Shown here one piece after another: positions 39,810 to 48,578 of a DNA stretch of 64,000 bases. The stretch spans positions 372,001-436,000 of the forward strand of contig NZ_KQ954245.1 in NCBI RefSeq assembly GCF_001519075.1, given 5' to 3'. How positions within the stretch are numbered: the first letter of the stretch is position 1; each line of letters opens with the position of its first letter. A program made the translations under genes and the position numbers. Source of the stretch: Novosphingobium fuchskuhlense (GTDB taxonomy: Bacteria > Pseudomonadota > Alphaproteobacteria > Sphingomonadales > Sphingomonadaceae). The notes beneath the pieces were generated by a model. That model saw only the letters and a list, made by a program, of their open reading frames with translations, was not told the DNA's origin and did no database searches.

Positions 39810-40298
39810 ATGACCAGCCCGCAGACCATCGCAGATTTCACCGTCAAGCTGCCCGGCGGCAAGGACCTGAGCCTTGCCGACAAGACCGGCAAGGTCCTCC
39901 TCGTCGTCAACACCGCGTCCAAGTGCGGCTTCACCCCCCAATACGACGGGCTTGAGGCACTCTGGAAGAAGTACGGGGATCGCGGCTTCGAAGTGCTGGC
40001 CTTCCCCTGCAACCAGTTCGGCGGGCAGGAGCCGGGCACGGCGGACGAGATCGAGAGCTTCTGCAAGGTCAACTTCGGCGTGAGCTTCCCGCTCATGGCC
40101 AAGATCGAGGTGAACGGCGACGGTGCCGATCCGCTCTACCAGTGGCTCAAGGCCCAGGCCCCGGGTGTTCTCGGCACGAAGGCCGTCAAATGGAACTTCA
40201 CCAAGTTCCTGATCGGGCGCGACGGCAAGGTCGTGCGCCGGTATGCGCCGACGGACAAGCCGGAAAAGCTGGCCGCGGATATCGAGGCTTTGCTCTGA
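39810..40298 (+). CDS. Glutathione peroxidase-family thiol peroxidase
   Basis: 162-residue cytoplasmic peroxidase that reduces hydroperoxides. The reactive residue is Cys39 (N-T-A-S-K-C-G-F-T) rather than selenocysteine, a second Cys67 lies in F-P-C-N-Q-F-G-G-Q-E-P-G, and the active-site Trp is in K-W-N-F-T-K-F. Cysteine forms of this family often use thioredoxin instead of glutathione. The start ATG 39810 follows an AGGGGAG site. It lies about 70 bases after lolD. Confidence 0.93.
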   Translation: MTSPQTIADFTVKLPGGKDLSLADKTGKVLLVVNTASKCGFTPQYDGLEALWKKYGDRGFEVLAFPCNQFGGQEPGTADEIESFCKVNFGVSFPLMAKIEVNGDGADPLYQWLKAQAPGVLGTKAVKWNFTKFLIGRDGKVVRRYAPTDKPEKLAADIEALL

Positions 40299-40380
40299 TA
40301 GGCAGCGAGCGGCCATTCCCACGTGGATAAGGCAGGTCGAAACTCTCGCAGAATCACCCCCCGGGCCCTAGCTTCCAGCC

Positions 40381-43300
40381 ATGCCTCACGCCCCCTTTGT
40401 CCCGCTTCGTGTCTTCTCGTCCTACACGATGCTCGACGGCGCGATCGATCCGAAGGCAATTGCCAAGACGGCAGCAGAGCGGGGCTTTCCGGCCGCGGCC
40501 ATCACCGATCGCAACGGGCTTTATGGCAGTGTCGCCTTTGCCAAGGCCTGCCTCGATATGGGCGTGCAGCCGGTTATCGGCACCATGCTCGCGGTCGCCC
40601 GTCCGGCGCGGGAGGGGGCGGCGAACACCGGCTTCGGCGCAGCCGCGCCGACCATCGACTGGCTCGCGCTCTATGCGCAGGACGCCAAGGGGTATGACAA
40701 CCTCTGCCACCTCGTCAGCCAGGCGCACCTTGCGCGTCCGCTGGAGTTTGCGCCGCATGTGCCGCTCGCTGACCTTGCGGGCCACACCGATGGCCTCATC
40801 TGCCTGACGGCGTCGGGGGAGGGCGCGCTCACCCGGCTGCTCGCCGATGGCCAGCAGACCGCTGCGGAGGCCTATCTTGCCGAGATCGAGGCCTTGTTCC
40901 CCGAGCGGCTCTATATCGAACTCGCCCGCCGCAATGACGCTGCGGAAATGGCCGCCGAGGACGCGCTGATCGATCTCGCCTACGCGCGTGACATCCCGCT
41001 TGTTGCGACCAACCCGGCCTGCTTTGCCGAGCGCGCGTTCTACGATGCGCACGATGCCATGCTGTGCATCGCCAGCTCCACCCACGTCGATTCCGCCGAT
41101 CGCCCGCGTTCCTCGAAGGAATGGTGGATCAAGCCCGCGCCGATGATGGAGGAGCTCTTCGCCGATCTCCCGGAAGCGCTGGCCAACACGCTCGTCGTCG
41201 CGCAGCGCACCGCGTACAAGCCGCCCTATCGCAAGCCGATCCTCCCCAGCCTTGCCGGCGACAAGGAAGGCGAGGCGCGGATGATGGCGGCGGACTCGCG
41301 CACCGGCCTCGTGGCGCGCATGAAGCCCTATTACCCCGAAGCCTTGTGGGATGAACTCGTCGAAGCGCTTACCGCGCCCTTCGAGGAAATCGACGGCAGG
41401 CCCTTCGCCCTGCTCAAGGCGGAAGGCCACTGGGACGAAGTGCGGGCCTATCGCGAGCGCCTCGAATTCGAGATCGGCATCATCAACCGCATGGGCTTCG
41501 GCGGCTACTTCCTGATCGTGGCCGATTTCATCAAGTGGGCCAAGGAACAGGGCATCCCGGTGGGCCCGGGGCGCGGGTCCGGTGCAGGCAGCCTCGTGGC
41601 ATGGGCGCTCACCATCACCGATCTCGATCCGATCAAGCTGGGCCTGCTCTTCGAACGTTTCCTCAACCCGGAACGCGTCTCGATGCCGGACTTCGATATC
41701 GACTTCTGCGAAACCCGCCGCGGCGAGGTGATCCGCTACGTCCAGCGCAAGTATGGCGACGATCACGTCGCGCAGATCATCACGTTCGGCAAACTCAAGG
41801 CCCGCGCGGTGCTGCGCGATACGGGGCGCATCCTCCAGATGAGCTACGGGCAGGTCGACCGTCTGTGCAAGATGGTGCCCAATCACCCGACCGACCCTTG
41901 GCCGCTGCCCCGCGCGCTCAACGGCATTGCCGACCTCAAGCGCGAATACGACCGCGATCCCGAAGTGCGCCGCCTGATCGATCTGGCGATGCAGCTGGAG
42001 GGCCTGCCGCGCAACAGCTCGACCCACGCGGCGGGCGTGGTGATCGGCGATCGGCCCTTGGCGCAGCTCGTGCCGCTCTACCGCGATCCGCGCTCGGACA
42101 TGCCGGTCACGCAGTTCGACATGAAGTTCGTCGAAGAAGCGGGCCTCGTGAAGTTCGACTTCCTCGGACTGAAGACGCTGTCCGTGCTGCGCAAGGCGGT
42201 GGACCTCATGGCCAAACGCGGCATCAGGATCGATCTCGACCGCCTCGCCTGGGATGACGCGCAGGTCTACAAGCTGCTCCAGTCGGGCGACACGGTCGGT
42301 GTGTTCCAGCTGGAATCGGAAGGCATGCGCCGCACGCTGGCGGCGGTGAAGCCCACCAATTTCGGCGACATCATCGCGCTCGTCTCGCTCTACCGCCCGG
42401 GCCCGATGGACAACATCCCGCTGTTCGGCCGCCGCAAGAACGGGCTCGAGGACATCGAGTACCCGCACGAGAAGCTCTCGGTCATCCTTGCCGAGACCTA
42501 CGGGATCTTCGTCTATCAGGAACAGGTCATGCAGGCCGCGCAGATCCTCGCGGGCTACTCGCTGGGCGATGCAGACCTCCTGCGCCGCGCCATGGGCAAG
42601 AAGGTTCAGGCCGAAATGGACGCGCAGCGCCAGCGCTTCGTCGATGGCTGCAAGGACGTCTCCGGGATCGACACCAAGAAGGCCAACGAGCTGTTCGACT
42701 TGATCGACAAGTTCGCAGGTTACGGCTTCAACAAGTCTCACGCCGCTGCCTACGCGCTGCTTGCCTATCAGACCGCCTGGCTGAAGACGCATTATCCGCA
42801 CGAGTTCTACGCCGCCTCGATGTGCTTCGACATGCACCAGTCGGAAAAGCTGGCGGTCTTCGTGGATGACATGCGCCGCTCCGGAATCGCGCTCCATGGG
42901 CCGGATATCAACCGCTCCGAGGCCGAGTTTACCGTCGAGCGCACCGAGGAGGGCTATGCCGTGCGCTATGCGCTCGCGGGCCTGCGCAATGTCGGCGAGA
43001 AGGCGATGGATGCCATCGTCGCCGAGCGCGAGGTGAATGGGCGATATACCAGCCTCGACGACCTGTTCCGCCGCCTGCCAGCAGGCGCGATGAACCGGCG
43101 CGGGCTCGAAGCGCTGGCGGCGGGCGGTGCGTTTGACAGCCTCGAGCCAAACCGGGCGCAGATTGTCGCGAATGCCGAACTGCTGATGGCCGTGGCCGAC
43201 GAAGCGGTCCGCTCGAGGACCTCGGGTCAGGCCGGTCTGTTCGGTGCGGAAGATCACGCCGTCCCCGCGACTCGTCTGGCTGAAACCGCGCCATGGTCGC

Positions 43301-43974
43301 GCGCCGATCAGATGGCGGCCGAGCGCGATACCTTCGGCTTCTACTTCGCTGCGCATCCCGTCACCGAATATCGCGCCGTAGCCTCTGCCAATGGCGCCCG
43401 CACATATGGGAGCCTGATGAGCGGAGATGGGGATGCCGCCGGGGGCAGAACCGGCGCGGTCATGGCCGCGCTCGTCGAAGGCGTGAACCGGCGCAAGACC
43501 AAGAAGGGCAACGATTTCATCGCTGCAGACTTCTCGGACAGCAGCGGCCAGTTTTCCGCCTCGTGCTTCGAGGAAAGCCTTGTCGAACCCTTCCAGCAAT
43601 GGGCGCGCGAGGGCACCTGCGTCCTCCTCAACGTCGAGCTTGATCGCCCGAACCCGGACGAGCCGCCGCGCATCACGGTGCGCGGCGCGCGCCCGCTCGC
43701 TTCGGTCAGCAGCGCTGCACGGATGCTCCTGAAGCTCGATGTGATGAAGCCCGAGGCCATGTCCGAACTGGCGTTGCTCCTGCCGCGAGCGCAGGGCGCA
43801 CGGGGCGAAGTGATTGCCCGCCTGCGCACCGGGACCTCTCGGGAACCCGTCATGCGGCTCGGGGCGGACTTCGCGCTCGACTCGGATGTCATCGAGCGAT
43901 TGATTCCCGTGGAAGGGCTTGCCAATGTGGCGCTGACCGCGAGGCCTGACCGGCATTTGCGGCTGGTCGAATAA
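40381..43974 (+). CDS. dnaE: DNA polymerase III alpha subunit
   Basis: Replicative polymerase of 1197 residues. An N-terminal PHP domain (F-V-P-L-R-V-F-S-S-Y-T-M-L-D-G-A) is followed by the C-family palm with G-P-G-R-G-S-G-A-G-S-L-V-A-W and catalytic Asp437 and Asp439 in M-P-D-F-D-I-D-F. The fingers have R-N-S-S-T-H-A-A-G-V-V-I, then a tandem HhH and an OB fold near the C-terminus. It is DnaE1-like in length. There is no sign of an intein or split. Confidence 0.97.
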   Translation: MPHAPFVPLRVFSSYTMLDGAIDPKAIAKTAAERGFPAAAITDRNGLYGSVAFAKACLDMGVQPVIGTMLAVARPAREGAANTGFGAAAPTIDWLALYAQDAKGYDNLCHLVSQAHLARPLEFAPHVPLADLAGHTDGLICLTASGEGALTRLLADGQQTAAEAYLAEIEALFPERLYIELARRNDAAEMAAEDALIDLAYARDIPLVATNPACFAERAFYDAHDAMLCIASSTHVDSADRPRSSKEWWIKPAPMMEELFADLPEALANTLVVAQRTAYKPPYRKPILPSLAGDKEGEARMMAADSRTGLVARMKPYYPEALWDELVEALTAPFEEIDGRPFALLKAEGHWDEVRAYRERLEFEIGIINRMGFGGYFLIVADFIKWAKEQGIPVGPGRGSGAGSLVAWALTITDLDPIKLGLLFERFLNPERVSMPDFDIDFCETRRGEVIRYVQRKYGDDHVAQIITFGKLKARAVLRDTGRILQMSYGQVDRLCKMVPNHPTDPWPLPRALNGIADLKREYDRDPEVRRLIDLAMQLEGLPRNSSTHAAGVVIGDRPLAQLVPLYRDPRSDMPVTQFDMKFVEEAGLVKFDFLGLKTLSVLRKAVDLMAKRGIRIDLDRLAWDDAQVYKLLQSGDTVGVFQLESEGMRRTLAAVKPTNFGDIIALVSLYRPGPMDNIPLFGRRKNGLEDIEYPHEKLSVILAETYGIFVYQEQVMQAAQILAGYSLGDADLLRRAMGKKVQAEMDAQRQRFVDGCKDVSGIDTKKANELFDLIDKFAGYGFNKSHAAAYALLAYQTAWLKTHYPHEFYAASMCFDMHQSEKLAVFVDDMRRSGIALHGPDINRSEAEFTVERTEEGYAVRYALAGLRNVGEKAMDAIVAEREVNGRYTSLDDLFRRLPAGAMNRRGLEALAAGGAFDSLEPNRAQIVANAELLMAVADEAVRSRTSGQAGLFGAEDHAVPATRLAETAPWSRADQMAAERDTFGFYFAAHPVTEYRAVASANGARTYGSLMSGDGDAAGGRTGAVMAALVEGVNRRKTKKGNDFIAADFSDSSGQFSASCFEESLVEPFQQWAREGTCVLLNVELDRPNPDEPPRITVRGARPLASVSSAARMLLKLDVMKPEAMSELALLLPRAQGARGEVIARLRTGTSREPVMRLGADFALDSDVIERLIPVEGLANVALTARPDRHLRLVE

Positions 43975-44000
43975 GATAACATCTTCAAGGGGAGTTTCGG

Positions 44001-45605
44001 ATGCAGCTGGGCGCCATGCAGGATTGGTCCCTGCGCGTGACGCGTTTCATCGATCATGCCGCGCGCGAGCATGGCGGGCGCGAGATCGTCTCGCGCTGGG
44101 CCGATGGCAGCGAGACGCGCACCACCTGGGCCGGGATCCGCCACGATGCCATGCGCATGGCGCAGAAGCTCGCGAAGCTCGGGATCAAGCCGGGCGACCG
44201 TGTTGCGACCCTCGCCATGAACCACCACCGCCACCTCGTCACCTGGTACGGCGCGGTCGGCGTTGGCGGGGTGCTCCACACCATCAACCCGCGCCTGTTC
44301 GATGATCAGCTCGATTACATCGCGAACCATGCCGAGGACCGCGTTCTGCTGTTCGATGCCGCCTTTGCGCCGATCATCGAACGCATGAAGTCGCGCTGGA
44401 AGACGATCGAGCACTACGTCTGCTTCGACAGCAACGGCCCTGCCGAGCACTTCGAGGACTGGATCGCCAGTGAAGACGGCGAGGGCGTGTGGGTGGACGG
44501 CGACGAGCGCGATCCCTGCATGCTCTGCTATACCAGCGGCACCACGGGCAATCCCAAGGGCGTGCTCTACGAACACCGCTCGACCGTGCTGCATGCGATG
44601 ACCGCGATGACGCCGCAGGTTTTCGGGATGGATTGCCGCACTGTCGCGCTGCCGATCGTGCCGATGTTCCATGCCGCGAGCTGGGGTCTGCCCTGGGCCG
44701 GCGCGGCGGCGGGTGCCAAGTTCGTCTACAGCGCGGTCAATGAAGCCTCGGTGCTCTGCGAACTGATGGAGCGCGAGAAGGTCACCACTTCGGCAGGCGT
44801 GCCGACCGTCTGGCTCAGCCTGCTCCAGTATATCGACGCGAACGGGAAGGACATTCCCGCGCACCTCAACACCGTGGTCTGCGGCGGCTCGGCCATGCCG
44901 CGCGCGATGATCGAGCGCTTCATGAAGAAGGGGCTGCGCGTGGCCCACGCCTGGGGGATGACCGAGACCTCGCCCATCGGCACCACCGGTACCGAAACCG
45001 CGAACTGGGACGAGCTGTCGTTCGACGAGCAGGTCACCGTCAAGGCGATGCAGGGGCGCGTCCCCTTCGGCGTGGAGCTGCGCTGTGTCGATCTCGATGA
45101 TGCGACCAGGGTGCTGCCACGTGACGGCAAGACTTCAGGCGCGTTGCAGGTGCGCGGGCCCTGGGTGGTCGGACGCTACTTCAAGGCCGAAAAGCCTGCG
45201 ACCGACGCCGACAACTGGTTCGATACCGGCGATGTCGCCGTGCTCCATCCCGATGGCACGCTGCAGCTGACCGACCGCACCAAGGACGTGATCAAATCCG
45301 GTGGCGAATGGATCAGCTCGGTCGAGCTGGAAAACGCCGCGATCGGCTTTCCCGGCGTCGCCGAAGCCGCCGCCATCGGCGTCCATCATCCGCGCTGGGA
45401 CGAACGCCCTCTGCTGGTGGTGGTCAAGAAGCCCGGCGCGGATGTGTGTCCGGATGCGCTGCGCGATTTCCTGGGTACCCATGTCGCCAAGTGGTGGCTG
45501 CCTGATGCGGTCGTCTTCGTCGACGAAATCCCACACACCGGTACCGGCAAGATCAGCAAGAAGGACCTGCGCGATCAGTTCCGCGACTGGCAGTGGAGCG
45601 CCTGA
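44001..45605 (+). CDS. Fatty acid-CoA ligase / AMP-dependent synthetase
   Basis: 534-residue adenylate-forming enzyme that activates a carboxylic acid as its CoA thioester. The P-loop motif is [12 protein letters not shown], then [16 protein letters not shown], and the catalytic Lys in G-K-I-S-K-K. It resembles medium- or long-chain acyl-CoA synthetases. The ATG follows an AAGGGGAG site. It heads a tight run with a DUF1330 protein, a YbjQ protein and a small membrane protein. Confidence 0.93.
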   Translation: MQLGAMQDWSLRVTRFIDHAAREHGGREIVSRWADGSETRTTWAGIRHDAMRMAQKLAKLGIKPGDRVATLAMNHHRHLVTWYGAVGVGGVLHTINPRLFDDQLDYIANHAEDRVLLFDAAFAPIIERMKSRWKTIEHYVCFDSNGPAEHFEDWIASEDGEGVWVDGDERDPCMLCYTSGTTGNPKGVLYEHRSTVLHAMTAMTPQVFGMDCRTVALPIVPMFHAASWGLPWAGAAAGAKFVYSAVNEASVLCELMEREKVTTSAGVPTVWLSLLQYIDANGKDIPAHLNTVVCGGSAMPRAMIERFMKKGLRVAHAWGMTETSPIGTTGTETANWDELSFDEQVTVKAMQGRVPFGVELRCVDLDDATRVLPRDGKTSGALQVRGPWVVGRYFKAEKPATDADNWFDTGDVAVLHPDGTLQLTDRTKDVIKSGGEWISSVELENAAIGFPGVAEAAAIGVHHPRWDERPLLVVVKKPGADVCPDALRDFLGTHVAKWWLPDAVVFVDEIPHTGTGKISKKDLRDQFRDWQWSA

Positions 45606-45607
45606 AA

Positions 45608-46033
45608 ATGGACGAAGCCTATATCGATCCGAGCCGCGAGAACTTCGACAAGTTCAAGGCCCTTCCGCGCGATACGCCGATCCATATGCTCAATCTGGTG
45701 CGTTTCCGCGAGAAGGCAGCCTATCCCGAAGGCCACGAGCTTGCGGACAAGGGCCTGACCGGTGCCGACGCCTACCGCGAATACATGCGCACGATCCAGC
45801 CGGTGCTGGAGCGCGCCGGGGGGCACATCGTATGGGCCGGTGCGTTCGAGGCCATGGTTACCGGGCCTGCCGCATGGGATTGGGATGAGACCTTCGTCAT
45901 GGCCTATCCCGATGCCGCAAGTTTCATGGGTATGGTCAAGGATCCGGACTATGCCCCGGTCGTCGTCCATCGGCAGGCAGCGGTCGCCACCTCGCGGCTC
46001 GTACGCTTCGCCCCTCGGGAAAGCCTCATCTGA
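45608..46033 (+). CDS. DUF1330-family protein
   Basis: 141 residues with the ferredoxin-like alpha/beta-barrel pattern of DUF1330: P-I-H-M-L-N-L-V-R-F-R-E at the front, Y-R-E-Y-M-R in the middle and V-M-A-Y-P-D-A-A-S-F-M at the end. The function of the family is not established. It begins 2 bases after the acyl-CoA ligase stop and overlaps the next gene by one base, so it probably serves the same pathway. Confidence 0.82.
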   Translation: MDEAYIDPSRENFDKFKALPRDTPIHMLNLVRFREKAAYPEGHELADKGLTGADAYREYMRTIQPVLERAGGHIVWAGAFEAMVTGPAAWDWDETFVMAYPDAASFMGMVKDPDYAPVVVHRQAAVATSRLVRFAPRESLI

Positions 46034-46353
46034 TGATCATCGCCACCACCGAGGCCGTCGCCGGCCGCGAAGTGACCGAATGCCTCGGGCAGGTCTTCGG
46101 CGTGGTGGTCCGAAGCCGCGGGCTCGGCGGCAATATCGTCGCCGGTCTGCGCTCGATCATCGGCGGTGAGATCAAGGAATATTCGGCACTGGTCGAGGAC
46201 ACGCGGCGCCACGCCATCGACCGGCTGGTGATGAACGCCACGCTGATGGGCGCGGACGCAGTGGTCATGATGCGCTTCGATTCCGGGTCCATCGGCCAGA
46301 CGATGAACGAAGTCGTCGCCTATGGCACGGCGGTGAAGCTGAAACCGCTATGA
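46033..46353 (+). CDS. YbjQ/UPF0145-family protein
   Basis: 106-residue protein of the UPF0145 'heavy-metal-binding' family: T-T-E-A-V-A-G-R-E-V, G-V-V-V-R-S-R-G-L-G-G-N-I-V-A-G-L, Y-S-A-L-V-E-D-T-R and A-D-A-V-V-M-M-R-F-D-S. Family members form pentamers; metal binding is an annotation with little proof. The start overlaps the previous stop by one base and the end overlaps the next gene by 4. Confidence 0.9.
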   Translation: MIIATTEAVAGREVTECLGQVFGVVVRSRGLGGNIVAGLRSIIGGEIKEYSALVEDTRRHAIDRLVMNATLMGADAVVMMRFDSGSIGQTMNEVVAYGTAVKLKPL

Positions 46354-46652
46354 CACCCTGCGGCCGCATTGCCGCGTTTGCCCTTGCCGGGCTTGCGGCA
46401 GGCGGCGGCTTTCTGGCCCAGTCCTTCGGTGCTGATGGGAGCGGATTTCCGCTCTTTGTCTTCGCTGCCCTGATCCTGCTCGGCACCCTGTTCGATGCGG
46501 GCTATCTCGCGCGCAAGCGTCATGCCCCCGGCACCTGGCACCTGACGGCCGAACGCGAGATCGATCACCAGTCTGGCCAGATCCTGGAAGTCTGGTTCGA
46601 TTCGGTGACGGGCGAACGACGCTACCTGCCGACCGGCGAGCGGCCCGATTAG
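46350..46652 (+). CDS. Small two-helix membrane protein, unknown function
   Basis: 100 residues with two hydrophobic helices (about 6-25 and 33-52) and a soluble C-terminal tail (W-H-L-T-A-E-R-E...S-G-Q-I-L-E-V-W-F-D). It has no family I recognise. It overlaps the YbjQ gene by 4 bases (ATGA), which supports it as the last gene of the run, and it overlaps the convergent radical SAM gene by 4 bases at its 3' end. Confidence 0.72.
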   Translation: MTPCGRIAAFALAGLAAGGGFLAQSFGADGSGFPLFVFAALILLGTLFDAGYLARKRHAPGTWHLTAEREIDHQSGQILEVWFDSVTGERRYLPTGERPD

Positions 46653-47743
46653 AACAACGCGAGCTGTCCGTCGCGGTGAGGCGGGCGGAACTGGCCACAA
46701 TCGAGCGCAGGCTTGGCCTGGGGAATACCCGCTCGCTTCATCGCCAGCCTGAAACGGCTCCGCACCAGATCCGCCCATACGCCGCTCGGCTTCATCCGGC
46801 TGAAAAAGCGCGCATCGTTGTCCTTGCCCCCGCGCACCGCCTGCACGATCGCCATGACTTTTGCGGCGCGGTCGGGGAAATGGACATCCAGCCATTCGCG
46901 GAACAGCGGCGCCACTTCATGTGGCAGGCGCAGCATGATCCAACTGGCTGATTGCACCCCCCGCGCGCCGGCTTCCAGCAGGATCGCCTCGATGAAGCTG
47001 TCGGTGATCGCGGGGATGATCGGCGAGACCGACACATTGGTGTGAACCCCCGCCTTGGCGAGAGCCTCGAGTGCAGCCAGCCGTTTGGCCGGGGCCGAAG
47101 CGCGCGGTTCCAGTATGCCGGATAACCTCGGATCAAGGCTCGTTACCGAGATCGAGACCGCAGTCAGGTTGCGCATGGCAAGCGCCTGCAGGAGATCGAG
47201 ATCATCCAGAACCCGCGCCGACTTGGTGGTGATGGTCACGGGATGTCCGGTCTCGAGGCACACTTCAAGCACACCCCGCGTGATCCGATAGCGGCTTTCG
47301 ATCGGCTGATAGGGATCGGTATTGGTGCCGAGCGCCAAGGGGGCAGGGCGGTATCCCCGCACCGCGAAAGCCTTGCGCAACAGAGCGGGCGCATCGGGCT
47401 TGGCAAACAGCTTCGTTTCGAAATCGAGCCCTGGCGAAAGATCGTGCCACGCATGGGTGGGCCGCGCATAGCAATAGACGCAGCCATGCTCGCACCCCCG
47501 ATAGGGATTGAGTGAGCGGTCGAAGGGAATGTCCGGCGATGTGTTGTACGATATGGCCGTCTTAGCAAACTCCTCGGTCACCGTCGTGCGCAGCTTGGGC
47601 CCAGGCCCGTCGATAGCCCCCGCGGCGTCCAGCCAGTCTCCGTCCACCTCGCGTGTGGCGAGCCCGAAGCGGGTAGGCACTTGCGCCGATTGTGCGCCGC
47701 GCCCGCGGACAGGGGATTCGGACGATCTCACATTTAAGAACAT
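46649..47743 (-). CDS. PA0069-type radical SAM protein
   Basis: 364-residue radical SAM protein with the cluster motif C-E-H-G-C-V-Y-C-Y-A inside the family stretch N-P-Y-R-G-C-E-H-G-C. Downstream blocks T-K-S-A-R-V-L-D-D-L-D-L-L and S-V-S-P-I-I-P-A-I match the SplB-like/PA0069 group, whose reaction is unknown. ATG 47743 is the likely start; the frame stays open far upstream to 48307, but that part lies antisense to the methyltransferase gene. Confidence 0.88.
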   Translation of the reverse strand: MFLNVRSSESPVRGRGAQSAQVPTRFGLATREVDGDWLDAAGAIDGPGPKLRTTVTEEFAKTAISYNTSPDIPFDRSLNPYRGCEHGCVYCYARPTHAWHDLSPGLDFETKLFAKPDAPALLRKAFAVRGYRPAPLALGTNTDPYQPIESRYRITRGVLEVCLETGHPVTITTKSARVLDDLDLLQALAMRNLTAVSISVTSLDPRLSGILEPRASAPAKRLAALEALAKAGVHTNVSVSPIIPAITDSFIEAILLEAGARGVQSASWIMLRLPHEVAPLFREWLDVHFPDRAAKVMAIVQAVRGGKDNDARFFSRMKPSGVWADLVRSRFRLAMKRAGIPQAKPALDCGQFRPPHRDGQLALF

Positions 47744-47878
47744 AGGAAGAACATTGTGAGACTTCCAGCGAAATCCGACCAACCCGCGTCTCTGCTCTAG
47801 CTCCATTTCGGGGATGACTGCGATTGCACTGCCGGTCGCCGGACGCTCTCTTCCTGCCGCAATGGAACGGAGCGCGGA

Positions 47879-48574
47879 ATGGAAGACGGCTATCTGCATT
47901 ATCAAGAGCTCAAGGGATGGCACGATGCGCCGTTCATGCAGCCCTCCGCCACGGACGCGCAGTTCTTCACGCATTATCTCGGGCAGGTGGTCGAGTCGGG
48001 CGCTCTCGTGGCCGAGGTCGGGTTCGGGAACGGCAATTTCCTTGGCTGGGCTGCTGCACGCGGCGCGCGCGTGTTCGGCTCGGAAGTCCAGGCCGCCGCG
48101 CGCGACAAGGCGCTCCACGCCGGTGTCGGCCTGCTCCCGCTCGATTTCGGCACATGGCAGGGCGCGCTGCCTGGCCGCTTGCGGGTCATCGCCGCCATCG
48201 ATGTGATGGAGCACCTGACCCGCGATCAGAACGCCGGACTGCTTGCCGCAGCTGCTCGTCTGCTCGAACCGGGCGGGCTCCTGTTTTTGCGCTTTCCCAA
48301 CGGGCAAAGCCCGCTGTCACTCCCCATCCAGTATGGCGATCAGACGCATGTATCGGTGCTGTCCGCGCCGATCGTGGAGCAGATGGCGCGCGGGCTGGCG
48401 CTCGATGTCGTGTTCGCCGGTCGGCCCTTCCGCCCTTTCGCCGGTGGTGCGGCGGGCCGCGCCGCGCGCAAGATTCAGGATCTTGTGCGTGGCGCGTGCG
48501 ACCGGTTGATTCGCCTGATCTACGGTCCGCTGCCGATGCACGCGAACACCGTGATGGTGCTGCGCCGCCGTTGA
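47879..48574 (+). CDS. Class I SAM-dependent methyltransferase
   Basis: 231-residue protein with the SAM-binding loop A-E-V-G-F-G-N-G-N-F-L, acidic residue in G-S-E-V, and I-A-A-I-D-V-M-E-H-L as motif II/IV. The V-M-E-H-L pattern places it near the UbiE/methyltransf_23 group that acts on small molecules or sugars. Its substrate is unknown. It stands between the divergent radical SAM gene and the convergent hydrolase. Confidence 0.85.
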   Translation: MEDGYLHYQELKGWHDAPFMQPSATDAQFFTHYLGQVVESGALVAEVGFGNGNFLGWAAARGARVFGSEVQAAARDKALHAGVGLLPLDFGTWQGALPGRLRVIAAIDVMEHLTRDQNAGLLAAAARLLEPGGLLFLRFPNGQSPLSLPIQYGDQTHVSVLSAPIVEQMARGLALDVVFAGRPFRPFAGGAAGRAARKIQDLVRGACDRLIRLIYGPLPMHANTVMVLRRR

Positions 48575-48578
48575 TCGT

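Noticed and set aside
40354..43956. A 1200-residue open frame antisense to dnaE.
   Set aside because: It mirrors dnaE codon for codon, a common effect of high GC content. It has no recognisable motif, while dnaE has all catalytic motifs.
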